Below, in pieces: positions 1 through 12,564 of a stretch of 64,000 nucleotides of DNA. A program made the translations under genes and the position numbers. Positions within the stretch are counted from its first letter, which is position 1. Each line of letters begins with the position of its first letter. Source of the stretch: Burkholderiaceae bacterium (lineage in GTDB: Bacteria > Pseudomonadota > Gammaproteobacteria > Burkholderiales > Burkholderiaceae_E); contig JAMLIS010000005.1 of NCBI GenBank assembly GCA_023954015.1, positions 147,662 through 211,661 on the forward strand. The letters run 5' to 3'. The notes under the pieces were generated by a model that worked only from the letters and a program-made list of their open reading frames with translations, had not been told where the DNA came from and did no database searches.

Positions 1-21
1 GTATTGCGGTCGCATCTGCAT
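1..21 (-). CDS. mreD: MreD, N-terminal start only (partial)
   Basis: Three bases after the mreC stop an ATG opens a frame on the minus strand that runs off the window and reads MQMRPQY. MreD proteins of betaproteobacteria commonly begin with a short segment of this kind before the first membrane helix, and mreD normally follows mreC directly. Only seven codons are visible, so the call rests on position and this short N-terminal match. MreD is an integral membrane partner of MreC in the elongasome. Confidence 0.6.
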
Positions 22-24
22 GCT

Positions 25-918
25 CTATCCTCCGCGCGTTCGACGGCGTCGGTCGCCGTCTTCGGGAGCGACCATCTTCGGCACCTGCGGCGGCTCCGCC
101 AGCAGCACCAGCAGCAGGCGCGTGCGCTCGACCTGCGCAGCCGGGTCGACGAGAACGCGAACGAAGGCCGACGAGCCGACCTCGACCGTGCGCACGGTTC
201 CCACCGGCAGTCCCGCCGGAAAGACGCCGTCGAGGCCCGACGTGACGAGCACGTCGCCGGCGCGTACGTCGGCGTTCGTGCGCAGGTAGCGCAGCTCGAC
301 CGTGCCGGCGACCGGCCCGCCGAAGGCGACCGAGCGCTCTCCGGTGCGCTGCACTTCGACCGGGATCGTCGATTCGCGGTCGGTGACCAGCGTCACTTCG
401 CTCGACAGCGGATATACGCGCGTGACCTGTCCGATGACGCCGTCGGCGTCGATCACCGGCTGGCCCGCCGCGACGCCGTGCTGCACGCCCTTGTCGAGCA
501 CGAGGCGGCGCGAGAACGCGTCGCGCGCATCGTAGAGCACCTCGGCGACGGTCGAGCGCAGCACCGTGCGCTCGCGCATCGCGAGCAGCCGGCGCAGCTG
601 GCGGTTCTCGGCAGCGAGCTGTTCGGTCTGCAGCAGCGCATTCGCGTTGGAGGTCTCGATGCGCCGCAATTCGGCGTTCTCGGCGCGCAACTGCGTGACG
701 TCGCCGACGTATTGCGCGCCGACGTCGAGCATGTCGCGCGGCACGAGCAGCGTACGTTGAACCGGGTACAACACGGTGGCGATGCCCTGGCGCAGGCGGC
801 CCAGCAGCGCGATGCGCGAGTCGATCACGAGCAGCGCGATGGCCAGCAGCGAGAAGAAGACCAGGCGCGCGTTGGCCGAAGGGCCCTGCTTGAAGAACGG
901 CGGCGGACTGCGGTTCAC
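25..918 (-). CDS. mreC: Rod shape-determining protein MreC
   Basis: MreC is the periplasmic, membrane-anchored scaffold that links cytoplasmic MreB filaments to the peptidoglycan elongation enzymes. The 297-residue product has a short basic N-terminus, one transmembrane helix at about residues 19-38, a coiled-coil region rich in leucine and glutamate at about 75-115, and then the beta-rich MreC core with the typical phrase VIGQVTRVYPLSSEV. The C-terminal tail is charged. Length is normal for the family. It lies 56 bp downstream of mreB on the same strand and 3 bp before mreD, so the three are almost certainly one operon transcribed from upstream of mreB. Confidence 0.96.
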   Translation of the reverse strand: MNRSPPPFFKQGPSANARLVFFSLLAIALLVIDSRIALLGRLRQGIATVLYPVQRTLLVPRDMLDVGAQYVGDVTQLRAENAELRRIETSNANALLQTEQLAAENRQLRRLLAMRERTVLRSTVAEVLYDARDAFSRRLVLDKGVQHGVAAGQPVIDADGVIGQVTRVYPLSSEVTLVTDRESTIPVEVQRTGERSVAFGGPVAGTVELRYLRTNADVRAGDVLVTSGLDGVFPAGLPVGTVRTVEVGSSAFVRVLVDPAAQVERTRLLLVLLAEPPQVPKMVAPEDGDRRRRTRGG

Positions 919-974
919 GGGACGCCTTCAGAGGCGAGCGCCCTCGCGCCGGGCCTCGGGCCCTGCGCGAGGCG

Positions 975-3921
<2,947 letters not shown>

Positions 3922-3946
<25 letters not shown>

Positions 3947-4476
3947 GTGGCGTCGCCTCGCGGCTCCGCGGCGTCGTCTCGCGGCTCCGCGGTGTCGCCG
4001 CGCGGCTCTTGCGCATCGCGTCGCTGCTCGGGAAACCAGGTGCCATCCTGCTTGCCCTGGGTGCGTGCGCGATGATTCCGATTCCGATTCCCGGGCGCGG
4101 ACCGGGGCCGACTCCGATCGCCGACCGGCCGATCGATCTCGACGGCGCGTGCGTGCAGACCGAGGAGGACGGCTTCAGCGAGGACGCGCGCCTGACAGTG
4201 CGCGACAACCGCGTCCTGGCGCTCGACTGGTCGCTGCGGGTCGGCCGGCGCGGCAGCTGCAGCTTTCGCCAGTCCGATTTCCGGCAGACGAAGACGCGCC
4301 CGCACATCGAACTGGTCGCGCGCGACGGCAGCGCCTGCCGGTTGATGATCTGGCAGGAGCCGCGGCGGATCACGCTGGCGCACGTCGACTGCGAGAATCG
4401 GTGCACGCCGGGAATCTACGACCAGGCCTGGCCGGTGATGTTCGATCCGAACAGCGGTCGCTGCGCGCGCCCGTGA
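3922..4476 (+). CDS. Putative small lipoprotein of unknown function between gatA and gatB
   Basis: I do not recognise a family. The ATG at 3922 gives 184 residues and overlaps the last 25 bases of gatA. The first 29 residues contain two copies of a seven-residue repeat (RLRGVVS-like) encoded by a 21-bp DNA repeat. They are followed by a hydrophobic stretch ending in the lipobox LGAC (Cys49). A TTG at 4009 would start the protein 19 residues before that Cys, giving a textbook lipoprotein signal, so the true start may be there. The mature part is 135 residues with several paired cysteines (SCSF, ACRL, DCENRC, GRC), suggesting disulfides in the periplasm. It interrupts the usual gatA-gatB adjacency without a frame problem. 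Confidence 0.6.
3949..4010 (+). repeat. 21-bp tandem repeat at the 5' end of the lipoprotein gene
   Basis: Two near-perfect copies of a 21-bp unit (3960-3980 and 3981-4001; core GCGGCTCCGCGG) are flanked by partial copies on both sides. The unit is seven codons long, so it does not disturb the reading frame. Confidence 0.7.
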
Positions 4477-4514
4477 ACCTCCGGCCCGAACCGCAGCAAC
4501 GGACGATCGAAGCG

Positions 4515-6059
4515 ATGCAGTGGGAAATCGTGGTCGGGCTCGAGACGCACGTGCAGCTCGCAACGCGCTCGAAGATGTTCTCCGACGCTTCCACCGCCTT
4601 CGGCGCAGCCCCGAACACGCAGGCGAGCTTCGTCGACCTCGCGTTGCCGGGCGTGCTGCCGGTGGCGAACCGTGCGGCCGTCGAATGCGCGCTCCGTTTC
4701 GGCCTGGCGGTGGGGGCGCAGGTCGCGCGGCGCTCGGTCTTCGCGCGCAAGAACTATTTCTATCCCGACCTGCCGAAGGGCTACCAGATCAGCCAGTTCG
4801 AGATTCCGGTGGTTTCCGGCGGCGCACTGCAGGTGCTCTGGTCCGAGGGCGATGCGAAGGCCGGCGGCGCAGACGGCAAGGACGGCACGCGCGAGCCGCA
4901 GCGCACGAAGCAGCGGGAAGGCATGCGCGAAAGCTTCGTTCGGCTCGTGCGCGCGCACCTCGAGGAAGATGCGGGCAAGTCGCTGCACGAGGATTTCCAC
5001 GGCATGACCGGCATCGACCTGAACCGCGCCGGCACCGCGCTGCTCGAGATCGTCACCGAGCCCGACATGCGCTCGGCGCGCGAAGCCGCGGCCTATGCGC
5101 GCACGTTGCACGCGCTCGTCGTCTGGCTCGGCATCTGCGACGGCAACCTGCAGGAGGGGTCGTTCCGTTGCGACGCGAACGTCTCGGTGCGCCCGATGGG
5201 CCAGGCCGCGCTCGGTACGCGCTGCGAGATCAAGAACCTGAACTCGTTCCGCTTCCTCGAGCGCGCGATCGAGCACGAGGCGGCGCGCCAGGTCGAGCTG
5301 ATCTCCGACGGCGGGCGCGTCGTGCAGGAGACACGCCTGTACGACCCGGAGCGCGACGAGACGCGCTCGATGCGCGGCAAGGAAGACGCGCACGACTACC
5401 GCTACTTTCCCGACCCCGACCTGCCGCCGCTGGAGATCGATGGCGCGTGGATCGAGCGCGTGCGCGCAACGATGCCCGAGTTGCCGGCGGCGATGCGCGA
5501 CCGTTTCGCGCAGACGTACGGGCTGTCGGCCTACGACGCGGCGACGCTCACCGCTTCGCGTGGCGTTGCCGGCTACTACGAGGCGGTGCTGCGTGCGTTG
5601 CCGGCGGGCGCCCCGGCCGCAGCGACGCCGCTCGCCAAGGCCGCGGCCAACTGGGTGATGGGCGAGCTTGCCGCGGCGCTGAATCGCGACCAGCGCGCCA
5701 TCGAAGACTGTCCGGTCGCGCCGGAGCAGCTCGCGCGCCTCGTCGTGCGCATCGACGACGGCACGATCTCGGGCAAGACCGCGCGCGACGTCTTCGCCGA
5801 TCTGTGGGGCGGCCAGGCGCGCGACGCCGACGCGGTCGACCGCATCGTCGACGCGAAAGGCCTGCGCCAGATGAGCGACGCGGGCGAACTGGAGCGAATC
5901 GTCGACGAGGTGATCGCGGACAACGCCAGATCGGTCGAGGAATTCCGCGCCGGGCGCGAGAAGGCGTTCAACGCGCTGGTCGGCCAGGTGATGAAGGCCA
6001 CGCGCGGCAAGGCGAATCCGCAGCAGGTCAACGAGTTGTTGCGCCGGCGTCTTCAGTGA
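4515..6059 (+). CDS. gatB: Asp-tRNA(Asn)/Glu-tRNA(Gln) amidotransferase subunit B
   Basis: GatB binds the misacylated tRNA, phosphorylates the acyl side chain and completes the amidation. The start [15 protein letters not shown], the phrase [14 protein letters not shown] and the motif [11 protein letters not shown] identify it; the C-terminal half is the helical plus YqeY-like tail (residues about 340-514). At 514 residues it is longer than the usual 475-490. The excess lies at about residues 113-140, a hydrophilic insertion rich in Gly, Asp and Lys just before the conserved [14 protein letters not shown] segment. It is 38 bp after the lipoprotein gene and overlaps convergent pyrE by seven bases. 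Confidence 0.97.
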   Translation: MQWEIVVGLETHVQLATRSKMFSDASTAFGAAPNTQASFVDLALPGVLPVANRAAVECALRFGLAVGAQVARRSVFARKNYFYPDLPKGYQISQFEIPVVSGGALQVLWSEGDAKAGGADGKDGTREPQRTKQREGMRESFVRLVRAHLEEDAGKSLHEDFHGMTGIDLNRAGTALLEIVTEPDMRSAREAAAYARTLHALVVWLGICDGNLQEGSFRCDANVSVRPMGQAALGTRCEIKNLNSFRFLERAIEHEAARQVELISDGGRVVQETRLYDPERDETRSMRGKEDAHDYRYFPDPDLPPLEIDGAWIERVRATMPELPAAMRDRFAQTYGLSAYDAATLTASRGVAGYYEAVLRALPAGAPAAATPLAKAAANWVMGELAAALNRDQRAIEDCPVAPEQLARLVVRIDDGTISGKTARDVFADLWGGQARDADAVDRIVDAKGLRQMSDAGELERIVDEVIADNARSVEEFRAGREKAFNALVGQVMKATRGKANPQQVNELLRRRLQ

Positions 6060-6745
6060 TCTGCCGGGGCTCCGTAGCGGCTGCGATAGGCTGCGACCCG
6101 GTCGCGGTGCCCGTCCAGCTTCCTGCCCTGCGCGTCGTCGGAGTCGAGGAAACGCAGCAGGTCGTCGAGGGCGGCGATCGCGAGCACCGGGATTCCGTGC
6201 GAATGCTCGACTTCCTGCGCGGCCGATCGTTCGCCGATTTGCGTCGCGTTGCCGCTGCGCTCCTCGCGATCGAGCGCGATGAGAACGGCCGCGGGTATCG
6301 CGCCGTTTGCGCGGAGGATGTCGATCGACTCGCCGACCGAAGTGCCGGCGCTGATCACGTCGTCGACGATGACGACGCGGCCGGCGAGCGGGGCGCCGAT
6401 CAGCGTGCCGCCTTCGCCGTGGTCCTTCGCTTCCTTCCGGTTGAACGCATAGCCGACGTTGCGGCCCTTCTGCGCGAGCGCGACGGCGGTGGCCGAGGCA
6501 AGCGGGATGCCCTTGTACGCCGGTCCGAACAGCATGTCGAAGGCGACGCGCCCGCTGCGCTCGGCGGCGAGCAGCGTGCGCGCGTAGAAGCCGGCCAGCG
6601 CGCCGAGCGAGGCGCCGTCGCAGAAGAGTCCGGCGTCGAAGAAGTACGGCGAGATGCGTCCGGCCTTCGTTCGGAATTCGCCGAAGCGCAGCACGCCGCC
6701 GTCGACGGCGAAGCGGATGAACTCGGCGCGCAGATCGTCTGCCAT
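6053..6745 (-). CDS. pyrE: Orotate phosphoribosyltransferase
   Basis: PyrE joins orotate to PRPP to form OMP in pyrimidine synthesis. The 230-residue protein starts [17 protein letters not shown] and has the family phrases [33 protein letters not shown] and [12 protein letters not shown]. The PRPP-binding motif [13 protein letters not shown] lies at about residues 125-137. The start is set by the divergent exonuclease gene, whose ATG is only 30 bp away. The frame is open far upstream but there it is antisense to that gene. The 3' end overlaps gatB. Confidence 0.97.
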   Translation of the reverse strand: MADDLRAEFIRFAVDGGVLRFGEFRTKAGRISPYFFDAGLFCDGASLGALAGFYARTLLAAERSGRVAFDMLFGPAYKGIPLASATAVALAQKGRNVGYAFNRKEAKDHGEGGTLIGAPLAGRVVIVDDVISAGTSVGESIDILRANGAIPAAVLIALDREERSGNATQIGERSAAQEVEHSHGIPVLAIAALDDLLRFLDSDDAQGRKLDGHRDRVAAYRSRYGAPADH

Positions 6746-6775
6746 GTCTCGAATCGCGGTGGTTGAACAGAAGCG

Positions 6776-7546
6776 ATGATACGGGTCGTCACCCTGAACC
6801 TGAACGGCATCCGGTCGGCCGCCCGTCGCGGCTGGATCGAGTGGGCGAACGCGCATCGTGCCGACGTTCTCTGCGTGCAGGAAGTGCGCGCCCAGGAATG
6901 CGAGCTGGGCGATGCGCATTCCATCGACGGGCTGCGTGCGCATTTCGACTGCGGCCGGCGCAAGGGATACAGCGGGGTCGGCGTCTACGCGCGACGCAAG
7001 CCGCGCGTGGTGCGCAGCGGCTTCGGCAGCGCCGAGTTCGACGCCGAAGGCCGGTACCTGGAACTCGATTTCGGTTCGTACGCGGTGGTCTCGGTCTACG
7101 TCCCCTCCGGGTCGAGCTCGCCGGAGCGGCAGGCGGCGAAGTTCCGCTTCCTCGCCGAATTCCAGCGCCACCTGCGCGCGCTGATCGGCGGCGGCCGGGA
7201 GGTGATCCTGTGCGGCGACTGGAACATCGCGCACGGCGAGATCGACCTGAAGAACTGGCGCGCGAACCGCAGGAACTCCGGCTTCCTTCCGGAGGAGCGC
7301 GCGTGGCTCACCGAACTGTTCGACGAAGTGGGCTTCGTCGACGTGTTCCGCCGTCTCGATCCGCGACCGCAGCAGTACACCTGGTGGAGCAACCGCGGGC
7401 AGGCGTGGGCGAAGAACGTCGGCTGGCGGATCGACTACCAGATCGCCACGCCGGGCATCGCCGCGAAAGCACGGCGGGCGGAGATCTTCACGGCGGCACG
7501 CTTTTCGGATCACGCGCCGCTGACCATCGAGTACGCGTTGCGATGA
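6776..7546 (+). CDS. xth: Exodeoxyribonuclease III
   Basis: This is an exonuclease III/AP endonuclease of the Mg-dependent EEP fold, acting in base-excision repair. The 256-residue product shows the full catalytic series: N-terminal LNLNGIRSA, the metal-binding Glu in [17 protein letters not shown], the pair in [16 protein letters not shown], and the terminal SDHAPL with the catalytic Asp-His. It is divergent from pyrE with a 30-bp gap, so promoters of the two genes must overlap. Length and motifs match the family. Confidence 0.95.
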   Translation: MIRVVTLNLNGIRSAARRGWIEWANAHRADVLCVQEVRAQECELGDAHSIDGLRAHFDCGRRKGYSGVGVYARRKPRVVRSGFGSAEFDAEGRYLELDFGSYAVVSVYVPSGSSSPERQAAKFRFLAEFQRHLRALIGGGREVILCGDWNIAHGEIDLKNWRANRRNSGFLPEERAWLTELFDEVGFVDVFRRLDPRPQQYTWWSNRGQAWAKNVGWRIDYQIATPGIAAKARRAEIFTAARFSDHAPLTIEYALR

Positions 7547-7759
7547 ACCTGCCGCAGCGGGTTTTCCATCGATCGCCGGCGGCGTGGAAGTCGCGGAAGT
7601 CGCAACGCGAGGCGCGGACAACCCTTCGGCAGCCGTCGACGTACGTCGGTCGTCTGCGGCTTGTGCCGTCTGCGCGTCGGCGCTGCGATGTTCGCGAGGC
7701 CCGTTCACGACGAATCGCGCGCGTTCCGGATCGCTCGCTTCCTTTCTCTCGCCCTGGTC

Positions 7760-9370
7760 ATGGTTCTCTATCAAGTCTATCCACGCAGCTTCCAGGACAC
7801 CGACGACAACGGCATCGGCGACCTGCGCGGCATTCGCGAACGCCTCGACTACATCGAGCGCCTCGGCGTCGATCACATCTGGATCGGTCCGGTATTTCCT
7901 TCGCCGCAGCGCGATTTCGGCTACGACGTTTCCGACTACCGCGCGGTCGATCCGCTGTTCGGATCGCTCGACGATTTTCGGGAACTGGTCCATGCGGCGC
8001 GCTCGCGCGGCCTGGGCATCGTCGTCGACCTCGTCGCTTCCCACACGTCCGACGAGCACGAGTGGTTCGGGCAGAGCCGCAACCGCACGCACGGCAAGGC
8101 CGACTGGTACCTGTGGGCCGATGCGAGGCCCGACGGAAGCCCGCCGAACAACTGGATGTCGGTATTCGGCGGAAGCGCCTGGCAATGGGATGCGCGGCGA
8201 CGCCAGTACTACTACCACGCGTTTCTAGGCTCGCAGCCGGACCTGAACCTGAACCATCGGCCGGTGCAGGACCAGGTTCTTGCCGACATGCGCTTCTGGC
8301 TCGAGCTGGGCGTGGCGGGATTCCGGCTGGACGCGTGCGGCCACTATTTCCAGGACCCGCTGCTGCGCGACAATCCGCCGGTCCACGATCCGGGCAGGGC
8401 GCTGCATCCGTACGGGTTCCAGCAGCACGTCTACGACGGACGCAGGCCCGAGACCTTCGCGTTTCTCGAGCGCATCCGTGAACTGCTCGACGAGTTCGGT
8501 GCGTTCAGCGTCGCCGAGGTCGGCGGCAACGATGCGCTCGAGTGGATGTCGCAATGTGTCTCGCACACGCGTCTTCACAGCGCCTACAGCTTCGATCTGC
8601 TGCGCAACGACCGTAGCGCGACGCACATCCGCTCGGTGATCGAGAAGCTGCGTGCGGCGATTCCGCTGCGCAACGGTGCGTGCTACGCGTTGAGCAATCA
8701 CGACAAGCCGCGCGTCGTCACGCGCTGGGGCGAAGGACGGGATGCCCAGGCGCATGCGAAGCAGATGCTCGCGCTGCTCGCCTGTCTGCCGGGCACGATC
8801 TGCCTGTATCAGGGCGAAGAACTCGGCCTGCCGCAGGCCGACGTGCCCTTCGAACGCCTGCAGGATCCGTTCGGCAAGACTTTCTGGCCCGAGTTCAAGG
8901 GTCGCGACGGTTGCCGCACGCCGATGCCGTGGACGAGCCGGGCGCCGAACGGCGGATTCAGCAGCGTCGAGCCGTGGCTGCCGGTCGATCCGCGTCATCT
9001 GCCGCTGAGCGTCGCCGCGCAGCAGGCGTGTGCCGACTCGGTGCTCGCAGTCGCCCGCCAAGCCTTCGCGTTGCGCCGCAGCCGGGTGGCGCTGCGCGAA
9101 GGCGATGTCGCGCTCTCCGGATCCGCAGCCGACGTACTGGTGTTCGCGCGCGTTCACGCGCAGCAGGCGATCGTCTGTGCGTTCAACCTGGGCGACGAGC
9201 CCGAGGCGTTGCCCGCGGACTTCGATGCGGGCGGCGTATTGCTGCAGCAGCGAGCGGCGCGCGGCGACGAGTGCTGGACGCTCCAGCCGTGCGGTTTCGC
9301 GCTGTTCGCCGTTCCGGTTTCGCAGGTTGCGGCGCTGACCGGCGACGCGGCGCCGGCGCGCGCAACGTGA
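7760..9370 (+). CDS. GH13 alpha-glucosidase (oligo-1,6-glucosidase-like)
   Basis: This is a glycoside hydrolase family 13 enzyme that should release glucose from short alpha-glucosides. The ATG at 7760 gives 536 residues starting [24 protein letters not shown], which is where such proteins begin their (beta/alpha)8 barrel. Catalytic regions are visible: GFRLDAC holds the nucleophile Asp, FSVAEVGG the acid/base Glu, and LSNHDKPR the transition-state His-Asp. A C-terminal beta domain follows. Earlier in-frame starts exist (7688 and others), but the extra residues look unlike the family. No sugar transporter or regulator lies beside it, so its substrate cannot be inferred from context. Confidence 0.9.
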   Translation: MVLYQVYPRSFQDTDDNGIGDLRGIRERLDYIERLGVDHIWIGPVFPSPQRDFGYDVSDYRAVDPLFGSLDDFRELVHAARSRGLGIVVDLVASHTSDEHEWFGQSRNRTHGKADWYLWADARPDGSPPNNWMSVFGGSAWQWDARRRQYYYHAFLGSQPDLNLNHRPVQDQVLADMRFWLELGVAGFRLDACGHYFQDPLLRDNPPVHDPGRALHPYGFQQHVYDGRRPETFAFLERIRELLDEFGAFSVAEVGGNDALEWMSQCVSHTRLHSAYSFDLLRNDRSATHIRSVIEKLRAAIPLRNGACYALSNHDKPRVVTRWGEGRDAQAHAKQMLALLACLPGTICLYQGEELGLPQADVPFERLQDPFGKTFWPEFKGRDGCRTPMPWTSRAPNGGFSSVEPWLPVDPRHLPLSVAAQQACADSVLAVARQAFALRRSRVALREGDVALSGSAADVLVFARVHAQQAIVCAFNLGDEPEALPADFDAGGVLLQQRAARGDECWTLQPCGFALFAVPVSQVAALTGDAAPARAT

Positions 9371-9392
9371 CTTCGCAGTGATCGCTTGAACG

Positions 9393-9434
9393 GCGCGAGC
9401 CGGGACGCGCGAGCCGGGACGCGCGAGCCCGGAC
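9393..9434. repeat. 14-bp tandem repeat, three copies
   Basis: The unit GCGCGAGCCGGGAC occurs three times head to tail (9393-9406, 9407-9420, 9421-9434), the last copy with one change. It fills the gap between the alpha-glucosidase stop (9370) and the stop of the convergent peroxiredoxin gene (9436). Confidence 0.85.
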
Positions 9435-9435
9435 G

Positions 9436-9990
9436 CTATTGCTTGGCCAGTTCCCGCAACGTCGCGAGCGTGTTCGGCACATGTTCGTCCGCGCTCATCG
9501 ACGAATACGCATAGGCGATGCGCCCGTCCCTGCCGACCACGTACGACACTCGCTTCGCGTAGCTCGACAGCAGCGGCATGACCGCCCCGTAGGCCTTCAT
9601 GATGCTGCCGTCCGTGTCGGAGGCGACCGCGAAGCGGTTGCGGCATTCCTCGACCGAGAATTTCTTCAGCGTTTCGATGTCGTCGCCCGAGATGCCGATC
9701 ACGGTGGCGTGCAGCGCCTGGTATTCGTCCTGGGCTTCGGCGAAGCGGTTCGCCTCGATCGTGCAGCCCCGGGTGAACGCCTTCGGGTAGAAGTAGACGA
9801 CGACCGGGCCGCGGGCGAGCGCCTTTTCGAGCGAGAACTCGAAGGTCTTGCCGCCGAGAGCGGCCGGCGCCTTGAAGACGGGCGCGACGTCGCCCGGCTT
9901 CAGCTCGGCCTGCGCCATCGACGGAACGACGGTCGAGGCGAGTGCCGTGCCGGCGGCGAGGAGCCTTCCGGACAGAGATCGCGTGCTCAT
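9436..9990 (-). CDS. Exported peroxiredoxin (PrxQ/BCP-like)
   Basis: Peroxiredoxins reduce hydrogen and organic peroxides through a reactive cysteine. The 184-residue product has a signal peptide (cleavage probably after PSMAQA, about residue 28), then a thioredoxin-fold domain. The peroxidatic Cys76 sits in FTRGCTIEA; the family usually has Pro where this protein has Arg75. Cys116 in EECRNRF could be the resolving cysteine. The ATG at 9990 is preceded by GGAG at a good distance; an in-frame TTG directly before it is less likely. The product is probably periplasmic. It is convergent with the GH13 gene. Confidence 0.88.
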   Translation of the reverse strand: MSTRSLSGRLLAAGTALASTVVPSMAQAELKPGDVAPVFKAPAALGGKTFEFSLEKALARGPVVVYFYPKAFTRGCTIEANRFAEAQDEYQALHATVIGISGDDIETLKKFSVEECRNRFAVASDTDGSIMKAYGAVMPLLSSYAKRVSYVVGRDGRIAYAYSSMSADEHVPNTLATLRELAKQ

Positions 9991-10282
9991 CAAGGACTCC
10001 GTTTTCCCGTGTCGTGAATCGAATTCGCGGCATTGCGACGGGCCGCAACGACGGACTTGGCGCCATTGCGTACGCCTGGCGCTTCGATGGTAAGCCCGCG
10101 GAACCGCTTCGGTCGGGATGTCCCGCCCGGTCCGGTTCGCCGGCCGGCCGTCGAGGCTCGGGGTGCCCGACGTTCTTGCGGCAGATCAAGGACGCCGGCT
10201 GCGGCAAGCGATGTAGTCGCAGATCGGACACCCGCATCGGGCAGCCGCGGCATGCGACCGCGTCGCCCGCCGAGGAGGCATC

Positions 10283-10840
10283 GTGCTGCAGATCATCGTT
10301 CAGGGGCGTGGCGGGCAGGGCGCGCAGACCGCCGGCAACCTGCTCGCCTCGGCGTTCTTCGCCGAAGGGCGTCAGGTGCAGAGCTTCGCGAGCTACGGCG
10401 GTGCGCGCCGCGGCACGCCGGTCAGCTCGTACATCCGTGTCGACGACAAGCCGGTCCGCGTGCGCTGCGACATCGAGACCGCCGATGCGATCCTGTGCTT
10501 CGACGCGAGCCTGCTCGAGGGCAGGCTGCTGGCGACTGCCGCAACGCACACGCTGATCGTCGTCAATTCGGCGCAGCCGGCGCATCACTTCGCGTCCGTG
10601 TTGCCGGGGCGGCGCGTCATCGCGGTCGACGCGATCTCGATCGCGCGGCGTCACGGCCTCGGCCGCATCGTCAACTCGGTGCTGCTCGGTGCGCTGGCGT
10701 GCGCCATCGGCGAGCCTTCGCTCGAAGGGCTGCAGCGCACGCTGATCGACGAGGCGCCGAAGCAGAAGGAAGCGAACGCGGCAGCCTGCGACGAAGGCTG
10801 GCGCTGCGTCGACGCACAACTGCAGCGGAGCGCCGCATGA
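10283..10840 (+). CDS. 2-oxoacid:acceptor oxidoreductase, gamma subunit
   Basis: This is the small gamma subunit of a pyruvate/2-ketoacid:ferredoxin-type oxidoreductase. These thiamine-diphosphate, iron-sulfur enzymes oxidatively decarboxylate 2-oxoacids to acyl-CoA. The 185-residue protein opens with IIVQGRGGQGAQTAGNLLA and has SFASYGGARRGTPVSSYIR, both diagnostic of this subunit. It starts at GTG with a strong GAGGAGG eight bases upstream and is the first gene of a four-gene operon, overlapping the next by ATGA. The substrate is not readable from sequence. Phenylglyoxylate, indolepyruvate and pyruvate enzymes all share this subunit. Confidence 0.92.
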   Translation: MLQIIVQGRGGQGAQTAGNLLASAFFAEGRQVQSFASYGGARRGTPVSSYIRVDDKPVRVRCDIETADAILCFDASLLEGRLLATAATHTLIVVNSAQPAHHFASVLPGRRVIAVDAISIARRHGLGRIVNSVLLGALACAIGEPSLEGLQRTLIDEAPKQKEANAAACDEGWRCVDAQLQRSAA

Positions 10841-12564
10841 ACGCGCGCAACCTTCCCCCCACCGCCTGGACGACCGGCAGCACCGAAATCTTCAAGACCG
10901 GCACGTGGCGTGCGCGATTGCCGCGCCACGTGAGCGCGCCTTCGCCCTGCCACGCCGCATGTCCGGTCAACGGCGACATCTCGCACTGGATCGGCCGCGC
11001 GCGCGAGCGCGACTTTCGCGGCGCATGGGAGATCCTCACGCGCAACAATCCGTTTCCGGCGGTCTCGGGGCGCGTCTGCCATCACCCCTGCGAAACCGCG
11101 TGCAATCGGCTGGGCTACGACGAGCCGATCTCGATCTGCAAGCTCGAGCGGCACGTCGGCGACCTGGGGCTGGCGGAACGGTGGTCGTACCCGGCGCCGG
11201 CCGACGAGCGCAGCGAACGCGTCGCGGTCGTCGGAGGCGGTCCTTCGGGGCTGGCGGCGGCGTACCACCTGCGTCGCCGCGGCTACGCAGTCACCATCTT
11301 CGAGGCGCAGCAGCGACTCGGCGGCCTGATGCGCGACGGCATTCCCGCGTATCGGTTGCCGCGCGACGTGCTCGACGGCGAAATCGACCGCATCGTCGCG
11401 CTCGGCGTCGACGTTCGCTGCGGCGTGGCGATCGATTCGGCGCACGACTTCGCGCAACTGCGCGAGCAGTTCGACGCGGTCTACGTCGCGGTGGGTGCGC
11501 GGCGCCCGAAGCGGCTGGCGCAACTCGACTACGCGCAGCCGTGGGTCGTCGACGGCGCCGGGTGGCTCGCGCAGGCGAACGCCGGGCAGGCGCCCGAACT
11601 CGGCAGGCGCATCGTCGTCGTCGGCGGAGGCAGCGCGGCGATCGACGTCGCCCGCAGCGCGCGCCGCGCGGGGCACGAAGTCACGATGCTTGCGCTCGAA
11701 TCGCGTGCGCAGATGCCCGCGCAGCGCGCCGAGGTCGAGGAGGCGCTCGAGGAAGGCGTGCGACTGGTCGACGAAGCGTCGCTGGTGAGCGCCGCAGCCC
11801 ACGCGGAAGGCGGCGGGGTCATGCTCGACTGCGTGCGCGTGAACTTCGTTGCCGGCGCCGAGCGCGGTCGCTTTCGAATCGAGCCGGTCGCCGGCAGCGA
11901 GTTCCGTCTCGAGGCGGACGCGATCGTCCCTTCGATCGGGCAGGATCCCGATCTCTCGCCCTTCGCACAAGACGCGCCCGCCGACGGCGCGCTGTTGCGC
12001 GTCGATGCGGCCCAGGCCACCGGTGCGCCGGGCGTGTACGCGGGCGGCGACGTCGCCAGCATGGCGCGCTTCGTCACCGAAGCCTTCGGGATGGGCAGGC
12101 GAGCGGCCATCGCGATCGATCGCGCACTGTGCGAGAAGGCGCAGCGTCCCTTCGATGGCAGCGAGTCAGGCGTCGCGCACCGGATCCCCGCGCTCGCCGG
12201 CGAACGCCTGCACGGCTTCGGCTTCGACGTGCAGCGACTCGTTCCGCTCGATTCGATCGCCACCTTCTACTACCCGCAGGCGGCGCGCGCATCCGAAGCG
12301 AGGCTGCCCGCGGCCGATCGCATCGGCGACGCGGAGGTGCAGCTCGGCTTCGATGTCGAACACGCGCTCGCGGAGGCCGCTCGCTGCTTCTCGTGCGGCA
12401 CCTGCATCTCCTGCGACAACTGCTTCCAGTACTGCCCCGACCTCGCGATCCGGCGCCTGCCCGGCGGCGGCTACGAGGTCGACGGCGACTACTGCAAGGG
12501 CTGCGGCATCTGCGTGCGCGAGTGCCCGACCGGCTCGATGGAGATGATCGAGGAGGTGAAATGA
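10837..12564 (+). CDS. FAD-dependent GltD-like oxidoreductase fused to a 2[4Fe-4S] ferredoxin domain
   Basis: This subunit would carry electrons between the 2-oxoacid oxidoreductase and NAD(P). The 575-residue protein has an N-terminal cysteine-rich Fe-S domain (CHAACPVNGDI, then CHHPCETACNR). A FAD-binding motif VVGGGPSGLAAA follows at about residue 130, then a nucleotide-binding motif VVVGGGSAAIDVA at about 265, as in glutamate synthase small subunit. The last 60 residues form a bacterial ferredoxin with two cluster motifs (CGTCISCDNCFQYCP and CKGCGICVRECP). In the multi-subunit phenylglyoxylate:NAD oxidoreductase of Azoarcus the flavoprotein and ferredoxin are, as I recall, separate. It overlaps both neighbours by four bases (ATGA). 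Confidence 0.92.
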   Translation: MNARNLPPTAWTTGSTEIFKTGTWRARLPRHVSAPSPCHAACPVNGDISHWIGRARERDFRGAWEILTRNNPFPAVSGRVCHHPCETACNRLGYDEPISICKLERHVGDLGLAERWSYPAPADERSERVAVVGGGPSGLAAAYHLRRRGYAVTIFEAQQRLGGLMRDGIPAYRLPRDVLDGEIDRIVALGVDVRCGVAIDSAHDFAQLREQFDAVYVAVGARRPKRLAQLDYAQPWVVDGAGWLAQANAGQAPELGRRIVVVGGGSAAIDVARSARRAGHEVTMLALESRAQMPAQRAEVEEALEEGVRLVDEASLVSAAAHAEGGGVMLDCVRVNFVAGAERGRFRIEPVAGSEFRLEADAIVPSIGQDPDLSPFAQDAPADGALLRVDAAQATGAPGVYAGGDVASMARFVTEAFGMGRRAAIAIDRALCEKAQRPFDGSESGVAHRIPALAGERLHGFGFDVQRLVPLDSIATFYYPQAARASEARLPAADRIGDAEVQLGFDVEHALAEAARCFSCGTCISCDNCFQYCPDLAIRRLPGGGYEVDGDYCKGCGICVRECPTGSMEMIEEVK

